Source: Erwinia sp. 198 (lineage in GTDB: Bacteria; Pseudomonadota; Gammaproteobacteria; Enterobacterales; Enterobacteriaceae). From it: a stretch of 64,000 nt of DNA. A program made the translations under genes and the position numbers. This document shows positions 10,970-19,892 of the stretch, one piece after another. Under the pieces are notes generated by a model, which was not told where the DNA came from, searched no databases, and saw only the letters and a program-made list of their open reading frames with translations. Numbering within the stretch: the stretch's first letter is position 1; each line of letters starts with the position of its first letter. The stretch lies in contig NZ_RHUM01000013.1 in assembly GCF_003937915.1 (NCBI RefSeq), forward strand, positions 87,733 through 151,732, in the 5' to 3' direction.

Positions 10970-12481
10970 CTATTTAAAATAGGAGTTAAGTTCGTAAATC
11001 GCTTTATTCTTAACTTTTGGGTTAAAGAGGTGATGCCTTTCAAAAATGAATTTTTTGCTGAATTTAGTTTTGGATAATTCCCAACCTAAAAGACTAAATA
11101 TGCATCTTATTAAGATGGTTCGAAGGTGTTCTGACGCTATGGCAATATTTATCAGTTGATCGCTTGGGAGCAAGTCCCCATGAATAAGAACATTTCTAAT
11201 AGTAGTTAATCCGGTTGTGTTGTTTTTTTTATCATCAAATAAAGGCCACGTATCACCTATTTCAATGCTATGTTGATCAAGGAATAGCATGGCCGATTCT
11301 TTGAAGGAAAGTCGGTTGAGTTCGTTTATTTTATTATATATTTTCCCTCTTTCTTTTTTCAATAAAGGTAATTCTTTTTTTATTGTTTCTTCTAATTTAG
11401 ATCTCAACCGCCCAAACCTAACTTTGTCAAGAATAAATTCAATTCCATTCTGCCTTTTATACGCTAACACTAAGGATTCCAATGCCTGGAAATAGGATAA
11501 AAAAGTTAATTCAACAACACTTTTCCTTCTGATGGTTAGGCAGTTAATTCCGTTTTTAATTTCTTTTCTGTAAGGTGAAGTATGATAGTTTGGCAGTGTA
11601 ATATCAAAGAAATTTTGTATGAAGTTTCTCTCTATTAATTCACTTGTTTGATTATCTTTTATGTCTTCAGCTTTAAAATTATTGCTTTTGTAGTGAGTTT
11701 CTATTTTGTCTTTATACTGTACCTGCCAAGACACGCAGTGTACTTTATGATCATTTAAAAATGACATTAATAGCAAAACATCCTCAATATAAGGGTTTAT
11801 ATTTTTTCGATTGTCTCTATAACGTTTATTGATTTTCTTATTTTTGTTGTAATTAATTGATACCGGTCGAGTTCTATGTGACCTTGATTAGAAATGCCAG
11901 TGTATAATGAGTCTGCGGTTAATGTGATGTTATTTGGTATTTTTATTTTTAATGTTTCCCCTTTGCTTTGTTTTACGTGGCCACTTTCATCTATCTAAAT
12001 GTGTCTGATTATATGGGGCATACATTGGAGCTTTGTTTATGTAGTATCTTATAAGTGTATTGCGATTCAGCTTCTGCTGATGATCCCAATAGCTTATAAC
12101 CGTTTTTTTAGGGAGTAGTGTGAATCTAATAATAATTATATTTCCCCAGCTAACTCCTAAGTTCCTAATGTAGCAGCTGAACATGGTCGTTTCTTTGGAG
12201 ATTACACCACTTATATTTGGAGTGGAAACGCTTACGTTTACGTCTTTCTTGTTTTCAATCTTTAAGATGCTTGCATCATAACAAGTTACATGTACTTTAT
12301 TCCAGTGACTGTCATCTTCTATTTCTATATTGCATTCAATTTCTTTCAATTCTTCGTTTTCTAACTTAAACGTCAAAAGCTGATTTTCTAATTTTTTTCG
12401 CCATATGGTGACCTTTGTATAGTTGTTAGCACAATCTCTAATACTTACCTTTAATACTATAGCCCCCCATAATAAAAACAT
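10970..12481 (-). pseudogene. HEPN-domain (ApeA-like) antiphage gene, two frameshifts
   Basis: An AT-rich reverse-strand gene inserted between prophage S and V. Three frames join into about 480 residues: from an uncertain start near 12,481 to about 11,990, then a second frame (IDESGHVKQSKGETLKIKIP onward) to about 11,835, then a third (NINPYIEDVLLLMSFLNDHK onward) to 10,970. The C-terminal third carries FLSYFQALESLVLAYKR and RNVLIHG, the R-N-x3-H signature of HEPN ribonucleases. This architecture resembles ApeA, an abortive-infection RNase. The P2 S-V interval ('orf30') is a known cargo site. The frameshifts make it inactive unless they are assembly errors. Confidence 0.65.
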
Positions 12482-13058
12482 GAACACACAACTCACCGAA
12501 CTAATGCGCCTTATCACCAACCTGATCCGCACCGGGACCATCTCGGCGGTGGATAAGGAGAGCTGGCTTTGCCGCGTGAAAACAGGCGACCTTGAAACCA
12601 ACTTGATTAACTGGCTTACCCTACGGGCCGGGAGTTCGCGTACCTGGTGGAAACCTTCCGTTGGTGAGCAGGTGCTGTTGCTGAGTCTCGGCGACCATCT
12701 GGATACCGCTTTTGCGCTACCTGCCATCTATTCCGATGCCTGTCCGCCGCCGTCTGCTTCTGAAGAAGGCAGCATTATCCTGTTCCCGGACGGTGCCCGG
12801 TTTGAGTACGAACCTGAAAACGGTCAGCTGGCGATCTCCGGCGTTAAAAGTATTCGTATTGATACGGCGGATAATATCGAGCTGAACACAGAAAAACTGT
12901 CCATTACTGCCAGTCAGATGCATATCAGAAGCGACGTGGTGATTAACGGCAGCGTGAAGCAAAGCGGCGGGGAGATGAGTGCAAACGGCGTTGTAGTGGA
13001 TTCGCATAAACATGGCGGCGTGAAAGCTGGCAGTGACACTTCCGGGGGACCGCAATGA
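12480..13058 (+). CDS. V: P2 baseplate spike protein gpV
   Basis: A 192-residue protein from ATG 12480, matching P2 gpV, the membrane-piercing spike. Conserved blocks are LIRTGTISAVD, WLTLRAGSSRTWWKPSVGEQ (OB-fold base) and the C-terminal GGEMSANGVVVDSHKHGG, whose HxH-type residues bind iron at the needle tip in P2. The reading frame is open 19 codons upstream, but the family start is MNTQLTEL. It overlaps gene W by 4 bp. This gene looks intact. Confidence 0.92.
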   Translation: MNTQLTELMRLITNLIRTGTISAVDKESWLCRVKTGDLETNLINWLTLRAGSSRTWWKPSVGEQVLLLSLGDHLDTAFALPAIYSDACPPPSASEEGSIILFPDGARFEYEPENGQLAISGVKSIRIDTADNIELNTEKLSITASQMHIRSDVVINGSVKQSGGEMSANGVVVDSHKHGGVKAGSDTSGGPQ

Positions 13059-13414
13059 TGATGTATACCGGCATGAATCAGCAGACCGGTCTGGCGCTCA
13101 CCGACACAGATCATATTCGCCAGTCGGTGCGGGACATTCTGCTGACGCCGCAGGGCAGCCGGATAGCCCGGCGTGAATATGGTTCAGTGCTGTTTGCCCT
13201 GACGGACCAGCCACAGAACAAGGCGTTAAACCTGCAAATTATGGTGGCAGTCTATGGTGCGCTGAGTTGCTGGGAGGCGTACATCGGGCTGAATATGGTA
13301 AATATCACGTGCAATTATGATGGTTCAATGCAGGTTGAGCTGACCGGACAGCGTGCTGATGGTTCGCCGCTGGCGATGAATGTTTCTGTGGAAGTTGGTC
13401 ATGGCAGTTATTGA
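13055..13414 (+). CDS. W: P2 baseplate wedge protein gpW
   Basis: A 119-residue protein of the GPW/gp25 family (lysozyme-like fold baseplate component). The conserved core DHIRQSVRDILLTPQGSRIA, RREYGSVLFAL and DQPQNKALNLQIM match P2 gpW. The ATG overlaps the gpV stop and the 3' end overlaps gpJ by 14 bp, the usual compact tail operon. It appears intact. Confidence 0.92.
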   Translation: MMMYTGMNQQTGLALTDTDHIRQSVRDILLTPQGSRIARREYGSVLFALTDQPQNKALNLQIMVAVYGALSCWEAYIGLNMVNITCNYDGSMQVELTGQRADGSPLAMNVSVEVGHGSY

Positions 13415-13771
13415 CCTTTCACAGCTGCCTGCACCGGATGTGGTAGAGGTGCCGGATTTTGAACCGCTGCTGGCAGAACGCAAAGAGGCGTTTATTGCGC
13501 TCTGTCCTATAAAGGAGCAGGATGCGATGCGCTGCGCGCTGGCGCCGGAACCCATTTTAAAGCTGTTGGAGGAAAGCACTTACCGGGGTTGCTGCTGCGT
13601 CAGCGTATCAACGAGACGGCGCAGGCGGTGAGGGTAGCCTATGCGCTCGGCAGCGATCTGGAGCAACTGGGCGCTTGTTACACCGTGCAGCGCCTGACCG
13701 TCACGCCCGCTGACACGGACGCGGTGCCGCACCAACACTACAAGATATTATCAGGCTACTGGGTGGTATAA
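13401..13771 (+). pseudogene. J: P2 baseplate protein gpJ, frameshifted and truncated
   Basis: The first frame (MAVIDLSQLPAPDVVEVPDF to LLEES) and a second frame (LLRQRINETAQAVRVAYALG to VTPADTDAVP) together match the N-terminal ~115 residues of P2 gpJ (about 300 residues). A frameshift near 13,580 separates them. The match stops near 13,735 and unrelated sequence follows. Genes I, H and G, which should come next, are missing. Confidence 0.85.
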
Positions 13772-13772
13772 A

Positions 13773-13970
13773 GTGAAATTTATTACAAAGTTTATATTAA
13801 ACATTGCTATTGATTACGCTCCGGTATTATTGGTGATAATTGCCGGGGTATTCTATGTGGTGTTTTTCCCCGATTACTGGGGAAGGTTGTTGTTAATCAC
13901 TATCGGTGTAATATTTGTATTAAGCGTTAAAGTTTTCAGTAAGATACAGTTTAAATCTAAACGAAAGTAG
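13773..13970 (+). CDS. Small membrane protein at the gpJ deletion junction
   Basis: A 65-residue protein starting at GTG 13773, with two hydrophobic segments (about 5-28 and 37-55) and a basic tail (KIQFKSKRK). It is AT-rich against its prophage neighbours and begins one base after the gpJ fragment ends. The family is not recognised. It may be cargo, or the remnant of a gene formerly beside the tail fibre genes. Confidence 0.45.
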   Translation: MKFITKFILNIAIDYAPVLLVIIAGVFYVVFFPDYWGRLLLITIGVIFVLSVKVFSKIQFKSKRK

Positions 13971-14123
13971 TGCAGGTGGCTGATGATAAGCCATCTGTCT
14001 TTGCTGATTCTTTTCCCTTCACCACATCGATTTTCTTTGTGGTTGCTTAAACACCTCACCACAAATGCATCTTAAGCCTGTTTGACACACCATAGCGAAA
14101 CCCCTTAAAAGGAGGCTCGCTAT

Positions 14124-15020
14124 ATGGCTGATAACTATTATCAAGGCGTGCGCGTTACGGAAATTTACGCAGGCACCCGCACCATATCTACGGTGAGCAC
14201 CGCAGACGATGCCGACGCGGCGACCTTTCCGCTCAATAAACCCGTTTTACTCACTGACTTGCTGGCAGCCAGCGGCAAAGCTGGCGAGTCCGGCACGCTG
14301 GCCCGTTCGCTGGATGCAATCGCCGACCAGGCTAAACCTGTTGCCGTTGTGATGCGTGTTCCACAGGGCGAAACCGAAGCGGAAACCATATCCAATATCA
14401 TCGGTGGCGTGACGGCTGAAGGTAAGCGCACCGGCATGAAAGCGCTGCTGGCCTCGCAGGCGCAGCTGGGCGTGAAGCCCGGTATTCTTGGCGTTCCGGG
14501 ACACAACATGCAGGCCGTGGCAACGGAGCTACTTAGCGTGACGCAGAGCCTGCGCAGCTTCGCTTACCTCTCGGCTTATGGCTGCAAAACAGTGGAAGAA
14601 GCGATCGCTTATCGCGCTAACTTCAGCCAGCGCGAAAGGATGCTTATCTGGCCGGACTTTATCCATTTCGACAGCGTGTTACAGGCGGACGCAACAGCTT
14701 ATGAAACCGCTCGTGCGCTGGGGACTGCGTGCCAAATTTGACCAGCAGACCGGATGGCATAAAACGCTGTCCAACGTTGGCGTAAACGGCGTTACCGGTA
14801 TTTCCGCTGATGTGTTCTGGGACTTGCAGGATCCGGCAACTGATGCGGGCCTGCTGAATAAAAATGACGTCACTACGCTTATCCGCCAGGATGGTTTCGC
14901 TTCCAGAGTTCACGCTGCCTGAGTGATGACACGCTGTTCGCCTTTGAAAATTACACCCGCACTGCCTGGGTGCTGATGGACACCAAGCATACATGCCATC
15001 GGTGGATAGTGCGCTTAATC
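14124..15020 (+). pseudogene. FI: P2 tail sheath protein gpFI, frameshifted and truncated
   Basis: MADNYYQGVRVTEIYAGTRT starts 8 nt after a strong AAAGGAGG site. The match to P2 FI runs to ETARALG; an extra G in a G run near 14,723 then shifts the frame. It continues as [20 protein letters not shown] to IRQDGF, shifts again near 14,905 and resumes SDDTLFAFENYTRTAWV before fading near 15,010. About 300 of 395 residues are recognisable. An internal deletion near the N-terminus (between STVSTA and DDADAATFP) also removes several residues relative to P2. Confidence 0.85.
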
Positions 15021-15032
15021 CGACTGCTGGCT

Positions 15033-15348
15033 GGACGCGGCCAAGCATCTGCGAACCGACAGTTTTGCGCAGGCTATCATCTGCTATCGCCAGCATTCTC
15101 CTGACAATCCGGTGTTTGTTGCGAGGGATTTATGGCGGACCTGCAAAACGCTGATGGGTGAAATCGGTGTCTCGAAAAAGCTGCGCGACCGTATTCAAAA
15201 CCATGCATTGCAGGATGTCAGCTCGAAGCACTATGACCGTTATGATTATCTCGTAGAGAAAAGAAGGGCATTAGAACAGTGGGAAAACAGGGTTAATCAT
15301 GTTGAGCAGGCCACCAGCAATGTAGTGAAGTTATTCCAGAGAGGATGA
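15033..15348 (+). pseudogene. 3' fragment of a tyrosine integrase gene (duplicate of the island integrase)
   Basis: About 105 codons that closely match the C-terminal end of the integrase at 21,419-22,717, from KHLRTDSFAQAII to NHVEQATSNVV. The catalytic Arg in the RDLRRT motif is replaced by Trp (RDLWRT), while the HALQDVSSKHYDRYDY tail with the candidate Tyr is kept. The 5' three quarters of the gene are missing; the upstream neighbour is the broken gpFI. It cannot be active and marks a second, older element of the same integrase family. Confidence 0.88.
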
Positions 15349-15351
15349 GAA

Positions 15352-15578
15352 TTGGCTAAATATAGTCTCAATTCTTTGAAGAGCATACGCCAGTCTGGTT
15401 ATTGTTAAATAGACTGGGCATTATCGATGAAGCAGATTTTGATGTGTTATCAGTTCAGGCAGATGCTGGGTTACAGTCTTTTTGGCGAGCATAAAGCGTT
15501 TTAAAAACTATTCAGGCCGAAATCACTGACAACTATATGCCGATGATACAGCTTGTTGAAGATTTTTTGCCGAATTAG
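15352..15578 (+). pseudogene. Remnant of a small hypothetical gene
   Basis: Immediately after the integrase fragment, TTG 15352 opens MAKYSLNSL. A neighbouring frame then reads FFEEHTPVWLLLNRLGIIDE to GLQSFWRA, a TAA stop, and SVLKTIQAEITDNYMPMIQL to VEDFLPN before TAG at 15576. Composition and continuity suggest a former gene of about 75 residues, now with one frameshift and one nonsense codon. No family is recognised. Confidence 0.4.
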
Positions 15579-15733
15579 CGAACTAAACCGATAGCTTTTG
15601 CTTTAGCTTGATACTGCTTAAGATTTTGCTCAATTTTCTGCACAGCTTCGCCCGTTTCAATAGCCGTTGAGCTGGCAACGGAGCGGTAAATTTTTTGCTT
15701 AATGATTTTGGCGCTGGTGGCTCGATTTTGCAT
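15575..15733 (-). CDS. Small conserved-looking hypothetical protein (52 aa)
   Basis: It begins MQNRATSAKIIKQKIYRSVA and ends LKQYQAKAKAIGLVR; helical, basic and soluble. The start is ATG 15733, with GAGGACC about 10 nt upstream; an in-frame start further out at 15826 lacks support. It lies in the same orientation as the Cys-rich small gene, separated by the hairpin at 15,816. The function is unknown; the length would fit an antitoxin-like or satellite-phage regulatory peptide, but that is a guess. Confidence 0.5.
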   Translation of the reverse strand: MQNRATSAKIIKQKIYRSVASSTAIETGEAVQKIEQNLKQYQAKAKAIGLVR

Positions 15734-15815
15734 TGTGAGGTCCTCATCGTGCTTATCGGGTTTGTAGTGGGTGGGAGATGAGCTTACAAGATGGTTTAGG
15801 GCGTTTGCCGGGAGG

Positions 15816-15838
15816 TAGCCCACCATTGAGGTGGGCTA
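15816..15838. other. Perfect 9-bp hairpin between two small genes
   Basis: TAGCCCACC, loop ATTGA, GGTGGGCTA. It is preceded by GGGAGG and not followed by a T run, so it is more likely an RNA structure or processing element than a standard terminator. Confidence 0.5.
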
Positions 15839-15844
15839 AGCTGC

Positions 15845-16075
15845 TTAATCCTGATAGCTGGCTCTTGCTCTCACTTCCTGCATGTTCATGCCGTGATGAA
15901 AGCGCTGATGTCCACACATCCAGCATGAACAGAGACATGGCGTATGATAAGCCTTACCGATATTGACGATAGTCGCACCTTCAGGCCAGCTGTAAGCCGC
16001 ATTATTGTAACGACCGCGTTTAGTTTTGAGCCTTTTCATATGATGGCGACGAAACGCTCGATTTCTTGTATGCAT
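15845..16075 (-). CDS. Small Cys-rich protein with a CLCSCWMCG motif
   Basis: A 76-residue protein starting MHTRNRAFRRHHMKRLKTKR, very basic at the N-terminus, with CLCSCWMCGHQRFHHG in the C-terminal half, which could bind a metal ion. Small proteins with an RAFRRHH-like start and a C-x-C-x2-C-G ending recur in many bacterial genomic islands; I know of no assigned function. ATG 16075 is preferred over the upstream in-frame start at 16111 because it gives that N-terminus. The basic start suggests nucleic-acid binding (inference). Confidence 0.6.
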   Translation of the reverse strand: MHTRNRAFRRHHMKRLKTKRGRYNNAAYSWPEGATIVNIGKAYHTPCLCSCWMCGHQRFHHGMNMQEVRARASYQD

Positions 16076-16206
16076 GGGTAATCCCCGAATATACCGTCGG
16101 GGCAGCCACACCTTCGTGTGACCGCCGGAACGTGTATTCGGAGTGGAGGATTTTACGCATTGTTAAGATCCTTATTAAAATCCATTCGCCTGAATGCCGG
16201 AAAATT

Positions 16207-17191
16207 CTACTCGTTAGTATTCCAGTTTATGAAGTAATTTTTCAATCTTTCAACAGTGTGTCGCCACTTTGGCGTTGTCGGCTTACAAACGGTATTTTGA
16301 TTACCGAAGAATCCAAGTTCATTTACTGCATCCTGTTCACTAAGGGTCTGAAGCCATTTCACTGAGACAAAATACTCAGATTTATCGGGATCACCTGAGT
16401 TATCACGATAAAGGTCTCCATGCTTAAGCACGTCCATCGCGAGTTTTTCACCAGCCTCAGTATTAATTGTAAAGCTGCTGGCTGGCTCAACGGCGCTTTG
16501 CACAATACCGACGCCTACATAACCTGTTTTTGGGATGTTAACCCAGACGCGTTGACCGGGCTGAAGCTGTTTTAAGGTCTGGCTGTACCAGCTTCCGCCA
16601 CCGGCACTGATAAAACCGTAACGGCGCGCCTCTTCCCAGTTACGACTATTTGAGTCACCAAACGAGACATAGAACTCTCCGTTCCAGGGTTCTTTTGATT
16701 GAGCACTCGTACCTGCGGTGGCCTGAGCAGCGTTAGTTTGCGTCTCGCTGGGATCGAGAAGCCAGGCGCGACTTAAAAACTGTTCATCTCCGTGCTGAAA
16801 GACTTTGAAGAACAGCACGTTGATAGAGATACCATTTTTGCTCAGGTAGTCGACAATGCGTTCGGTGGACGGATCCAGTTCCGCCGCTACGATAATGATT
16901 TGATGCGACTGGTTAATAGACTCTTCTTCTAACTCAGTATTGAAACGTTGCTTAAAGGCATCGCCTAAATTGCCGCCGCCAGAGAATTTTTCATAAATTT
17001 GTGACAGGCGGTCTGCGGTTAAATCGTCCACCCATGAAGCGTAATCCAGCGCCTGAGCGACTACCTCGCGCGGTGTGCGGTCGCGTTTCAGCTCTATCAG
17101 GATTAGCGAGGCATCAGGCGCTATCGCCAGCAGATCAATACGCCCCTTATCGAGCGTATTTTCCTGATGCCCGATAATCATCCACTGGTCT
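16207..17191 (-). pseudogene. DUF91/NucS-like PD-(D/E)XK nuclease, N-terminus removed by an IS
   Basis: About 327 native codons remain. Right after the IS junction come DQWMIIGHQ, GRIDLLAI and LILIELKRDRTPREVVAQAL, the D...ELK...Q active-site arrangement of NucS/DUF91-type endonucleases. A long C-terminal part (WNGEFYVSFGD, YGFISAGGGSW) follows, as in the roughly 380-residue enterobacterial homologues. The reading frame continues by chance into the IS to an ATG at 17352, but the family's first 40-60 residues are missing. It stands alone among degraded genes. An antiphage or repair role is possible for the intact family. Confidence 0.75.
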
Positions 17192-17262
17192 TGACCTGCT
17201 CCCCGTTGGTTAATACATCGCGATGTCAGTGATGTCTTCATCAGCAACGTGAGGATACCCCC

Positions 17263-17526
17263 ATGAAGAAGCGTTTTTCCGACGAACAGATCATCAGTAT
17301 TCTCCGCGAGGCCGAAGTCAGGGTTTCGGCCCGGCAACTCTGCCGCAAGCATGCTATTTCAGACGCTAATTTCTACACCTGGCGTAAGAACTTTGGTGGC
17401 ATGGAAGTCCCTGAGGTAAAGCGGCTTAAGTCACCTGAAGAGGAGAACGTCCGCCTCAAGAGGCTGCTCGCCGAAGCCATACTGGATAAGGAGGCGCTTC
17501 AGGTAGCTCTGGGTCGAAAGTACTGA
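17263..17526 (+). CDS. IS407-group transposase OrfA
   Basis: An 87-residue protein with the HTH_Tnp_1 domain: MKKRFSDEQIISILREAEV, CRKHAISDANFYTWRKNFGG and a C-terminal leucine-zipper-like helix (PEEENVRLKRLLAEAILDK) ending VALGRKY. OrfA supplies sequence-specific end binding and is fused to OrfB by programmed frameshifting in active elements. It appears intact, but its partner is not. Confidence 0.92.
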   Translation: MKKRFSDEQIISILREAEVRVSARQLCRKHAISDANFYTWRKNFGGMEVPEVKRLKSPEEENVRLKRLLAEAILDKEALQVALGRKY

Positions 17527-17558
17527 CGACAGACCTGAAGCGGGAAGCCGTAGAAGTC

Positions 17559-18364
17559 ATGTGTGAGGCCGCCGGTCTGTCGCAACGTCGGGCCTGCAGG
17601 CTGGCAGGTCTGTCCCTGTCAACCTGTCGTTATTCAGCTCAGCGTCCGGCTGGTGACGCGCTGCTGTGTCTTCGCATCACAGAGCTGGCGCTTGAACGCC
17701 GTCGCTTTGGTTATCGGCGGATCTGGCAGTTATTGCGTCGTCAGGGCCTTCACGTCAACCACAAGCGGGTATACCGCATTTATCACCTTAACGGCCTGAG
17801 TATGAAGCGTAGACGTCGTCGTAAGGGGCTGAGGATCGAACGGCTTCCGCTGCTTCGCCCGGATGCGCCCAATCTGACCTGGCCGATGGATTTCGTCATG
17901 GACGCACTGGCCACCGGTCACAGGATCAAGTGCCTTACCTGCGTGGATGACTTCACGAAGGAATGCCTGACGGTCACTGTTGCCTTCGGTATTTCAGGCG
18001 TTCAGGTCACGCGTATTCTGGACAGCGTTGCGCTGTTTCGCGGCTATCTGGCTACGATAAGAACTAGCCGGGGGCCGGAGTTTACCTGCAGAGCAACTGA
18101 CTAGTAGGCTTATGAGCATGGCGTGGAGCCGTGCTTAATTCGGTCGGGCAGGACAACGCAGAACGGATTTATGAGAGTTTTAACGGGCGATTCAGAGAGG
18201 AATGCCTGAATGAGCCCTGGTTCAGCGATATTGTTCACGTCGGGAAAATCATTAATGACTGGCGGCAGGACTATAACGAGTCCAGACCTCATTCATCGCT
18301 AAATTACCAGAAGCTGGCTGAGTTTGCAGCAGGCTGGAGAAATGGAAAATTAGAAGGTAATTAA
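17559..18364 (+). pseudogene. IS407-group transposase OrfB, frameshifted with internal loss
   Basis: The rve/DDE integrase part reads MCEAAGLSQRRACRLAGLSL to RGPEFTCRATD, then TAG TAG stops near 18,101. It continues AYEHGVEPCLIRSG, shifts frame, and ends RIYESFNGRFREECLNE to GWRNGKLEGN at 18,364. The first catalytic Asp (MDFVMDAL) and the final Glu (ESFNGRF) are present. The second Asp, expected just before the GPEFT motif, has become Ser (TSRGPEFT). Non-functional. Confidence 0.88.
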
Positions 18365-18411
18365 ACCGACATTACTGACTGATCGTTGTATCCAGGACTG
18401 GGGGCAGGTCA

Positions 18412-19070
18412 CATCAACAGCACATTTACAAGATGACCATGTAGAAAGCCCGAAAAACCGGCTGTCGTGCTAAAGCCATCGATCTGGTGAAAGCTAGTCA
18501 CCAACCACATGGCAAAATACATATTCCAAAAACACTGGTGGCTACGCGTTCGGCGGCTAGTTGGACGACAGCAGCAAAGAGCTGAAGGAGCTGCGCCAGC
18601 TATGTACGTATGGGCAGCTTGCTAGTGTATCCGTCGGCTCCATTTTATTGGCTATTTGCCGGTACGGTTTACCACGATCGGTACCGCATGACTGACAGCG
18701 AAACGACGCAAGTTTTAAGCAATAAGCTTGGCATCGCGTGTGATTCAGTGGGCGTGGGCGACTGGACAAAAAACGTCAACGTCCAGGGCGAGTCGTTCTT
18801 GAAACGTGACGAGCGGGCCATGCGCACTTGATATCAGGTAAACGAGGGCCGCAGTGAGTACGGCGAGAAAGCTTTATGTATCAAGGACGCCTGATAAAAG
18901 CTGGGTATAACCTGTCAATGCTTGTTGTAATGATGCGGATTTTTGGGTGAAAAATATGTTTTTATTTCAAAATATAGAAAATATCTTATTTATTACTGGT
19001 GTGGGTTGTTGATCTGATTGCCAGCAAAGAATAGTCTTTAGATTCTTATATCTAGTTAAAGGGAATTAAT
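18412..19070. other. Degraded DNA between the IS and the toxin gene
   Basis: About 660 bp. Short open stretches exist, for example MTDSETTQVLSNKLGIACDS at 18,688-18,831, but none has a ribosome site or recognisable family. It turns AT-rich from about 18,950, where the promoter of the toxin gene probably lies. Likely decayed cargo. Confidence 0.5.
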
Positions 19071-19886
19071 GTGAGTGACGAACAGGGAGTAATGATAGCA
19101 ATTTCACCCGTGCAAATGGTTGCGATTGTAAATGCAAAAACGGTAAGCGAAGGTGAGATCTGGAATAACCGGCTTTGGGGTGGTCTGAATTTGATTGGCG
19201 GTGTAGTTGAGTCATTTGGCGCAGGCGCTCTTTGCGTGGTGCCTGAGCCAACAATGCTATCAAAAGCTGGATGTGTGGTCGTAGGTGCACATAGTCTTGA
19301 TACCATTAAGACATCTTTAAATCAGATTATTACTGGACGTAAATCACAAACTGCAACCTCTCAACTGGCGAAGTTAGCCGCCGAACAGTTTGGGGCTGAT
19401 AGCGCAACGGCATACAAAGTCGGCGTCACAGTTGATCTGATTGTTCCATTTGCGTTCGCCAGTGCTGCAGGCGCGGCCCGTATTGCTTCAGTCTACTCCG
19501 GTCGTGTTAGATTAGCAGAGCACGAGGGTGGGGCGTTGGGTCATACAATTGCACGTCATATAGGACAAACGCCTGCACAAATGATAGCTCGGCTATCAGC
19601 TCCACGGGCACCGGCACGAGCCAGTACTTTCTTTAATACCCGACATGCTGAGTTATTGATATCGGAAGTTTTATCAATTAAACGATTTCAAATTCAAAGT
19701 GCTTTAAAATATATGCAGTCAGGCTCAAGGCTGCGTCTTGATCATCGCTTTTTCTTTTCTACTGGAAAATATATTGAAAAGGGGAGTACAACAGTAAAAA
19801 AAGCCTATGGATTAAGAGTGATTATCGAGGCTAAAAAATATGGTAATAAAACATATTATATCGTAACGGCATATCCTGTGCCATAA
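19071..19886 (+). CDS. Secreted-type toxin with C-terminal bacterial RNase A (CdiA-CT) domain
   Basis: A 271-residue protein from GTG 19071. The N-terminal ~150 residues (MSDEQGVMIAISPVQMVAI, two hydrophobic Gly/Ala-rich stretches near 42-75 and 120-140) resemble the trafficking region of enterobacterial effectors. The C-terminal ~120 residues show the RNAse_A_bac layout: LAEHEGGALGHTIARHIGQT, ASTFFNTRHAELLISEVL and an ending YGLRVIIEAKKYGN..YYIVTAYP. His in the HTxxRH block and downstream Lys/His would be catalytic. The family kills competitors by cleaving RNA. An immunity gene follows 6 bp later. No secretion genes lie nearby. Confidence 0.85.
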   Translation: MSDEQGVMIAISPVQMVAIVNAKTVSEGEIWNNRLWGGLNLIGGVVESFGAGALCVVPEPTMLSKAGCVVVGAHSLDTIKTSLNQIITGRKSQTATSQLAKLAAEQFGADSATAYKVGVTVDLIVPFAFASAAGAARIASVYSGRVRLAEHEGGALGHTIARHIGQTPAQMIARLSAPRAPARASTFFNTRHAELLISEVLSIKRFQIQSALKYMQSGSRLRLDHRFFFSTGKYIEKGSTTVKKAYGLRVIIEAKKYGNKTYYIVTAYPVP

Positions 19887-19892
19887 GAGGAA

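Larger units (their letters stand above)
9716..15020 (+). mobile_element. Degraded P2-like prophage remnant (lysis and tail genes)
   Basis: Genes follow P2 order: lysB', lysC, R, S, (cargo), V, W, J', (I, H, G missing), FI'. Head genes, replication genes and the rest of the tail are absent. Several members carry frameshifts or stops. The right edge at about 15,020 joins the 3' part of an integrase gene, so a deletion joined two elements or the two ends of one. No attachment repeats were seen at these edges. Confidence 0.85.
17192..18411 (+). mobile_element. IS3-family (IS407 group) insertion sequence, inactive
   Basis: The left end begins TGACCTGCTCCCCGTTG and the right end is CTGGGGGCAGGTCA, imperfect inverted repeats of the IS407 type. 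It is 1,220 bp and carries orfA and a broken orfB. The 4-bp flanks differ (GTCT left, CATC right), so there is no target duplication and a rearrangement after insertion is likely. Confidence 0.9.

Noticed and set aside
11987..12727. A 246-codon reverse gene starting at 12,727
   Set aside because: The first ~80 codons are antisense to gpV and look like shadow sequence; only the part left of 12,481 belongs to the HEPN gene.
9716..15020. An intact, inducible P2-like prophage
   Set aside because: Head, replication, fibre and most tail genes are missing and R, J and FI are broken.
15816..15838. A P4 CI-type immunity RNA
   Set aside because: The hairpin and satellite-like surroundings are suggestive, but I could not match the seqA/seqB/seqC arrangement, so it is listed only as a hairpin.
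17192..17352. Start of the DUF91 nuclease at ATG 17352
   Set aside because: The first 53 codons lie inside the IS; the open frame there is coincidental.
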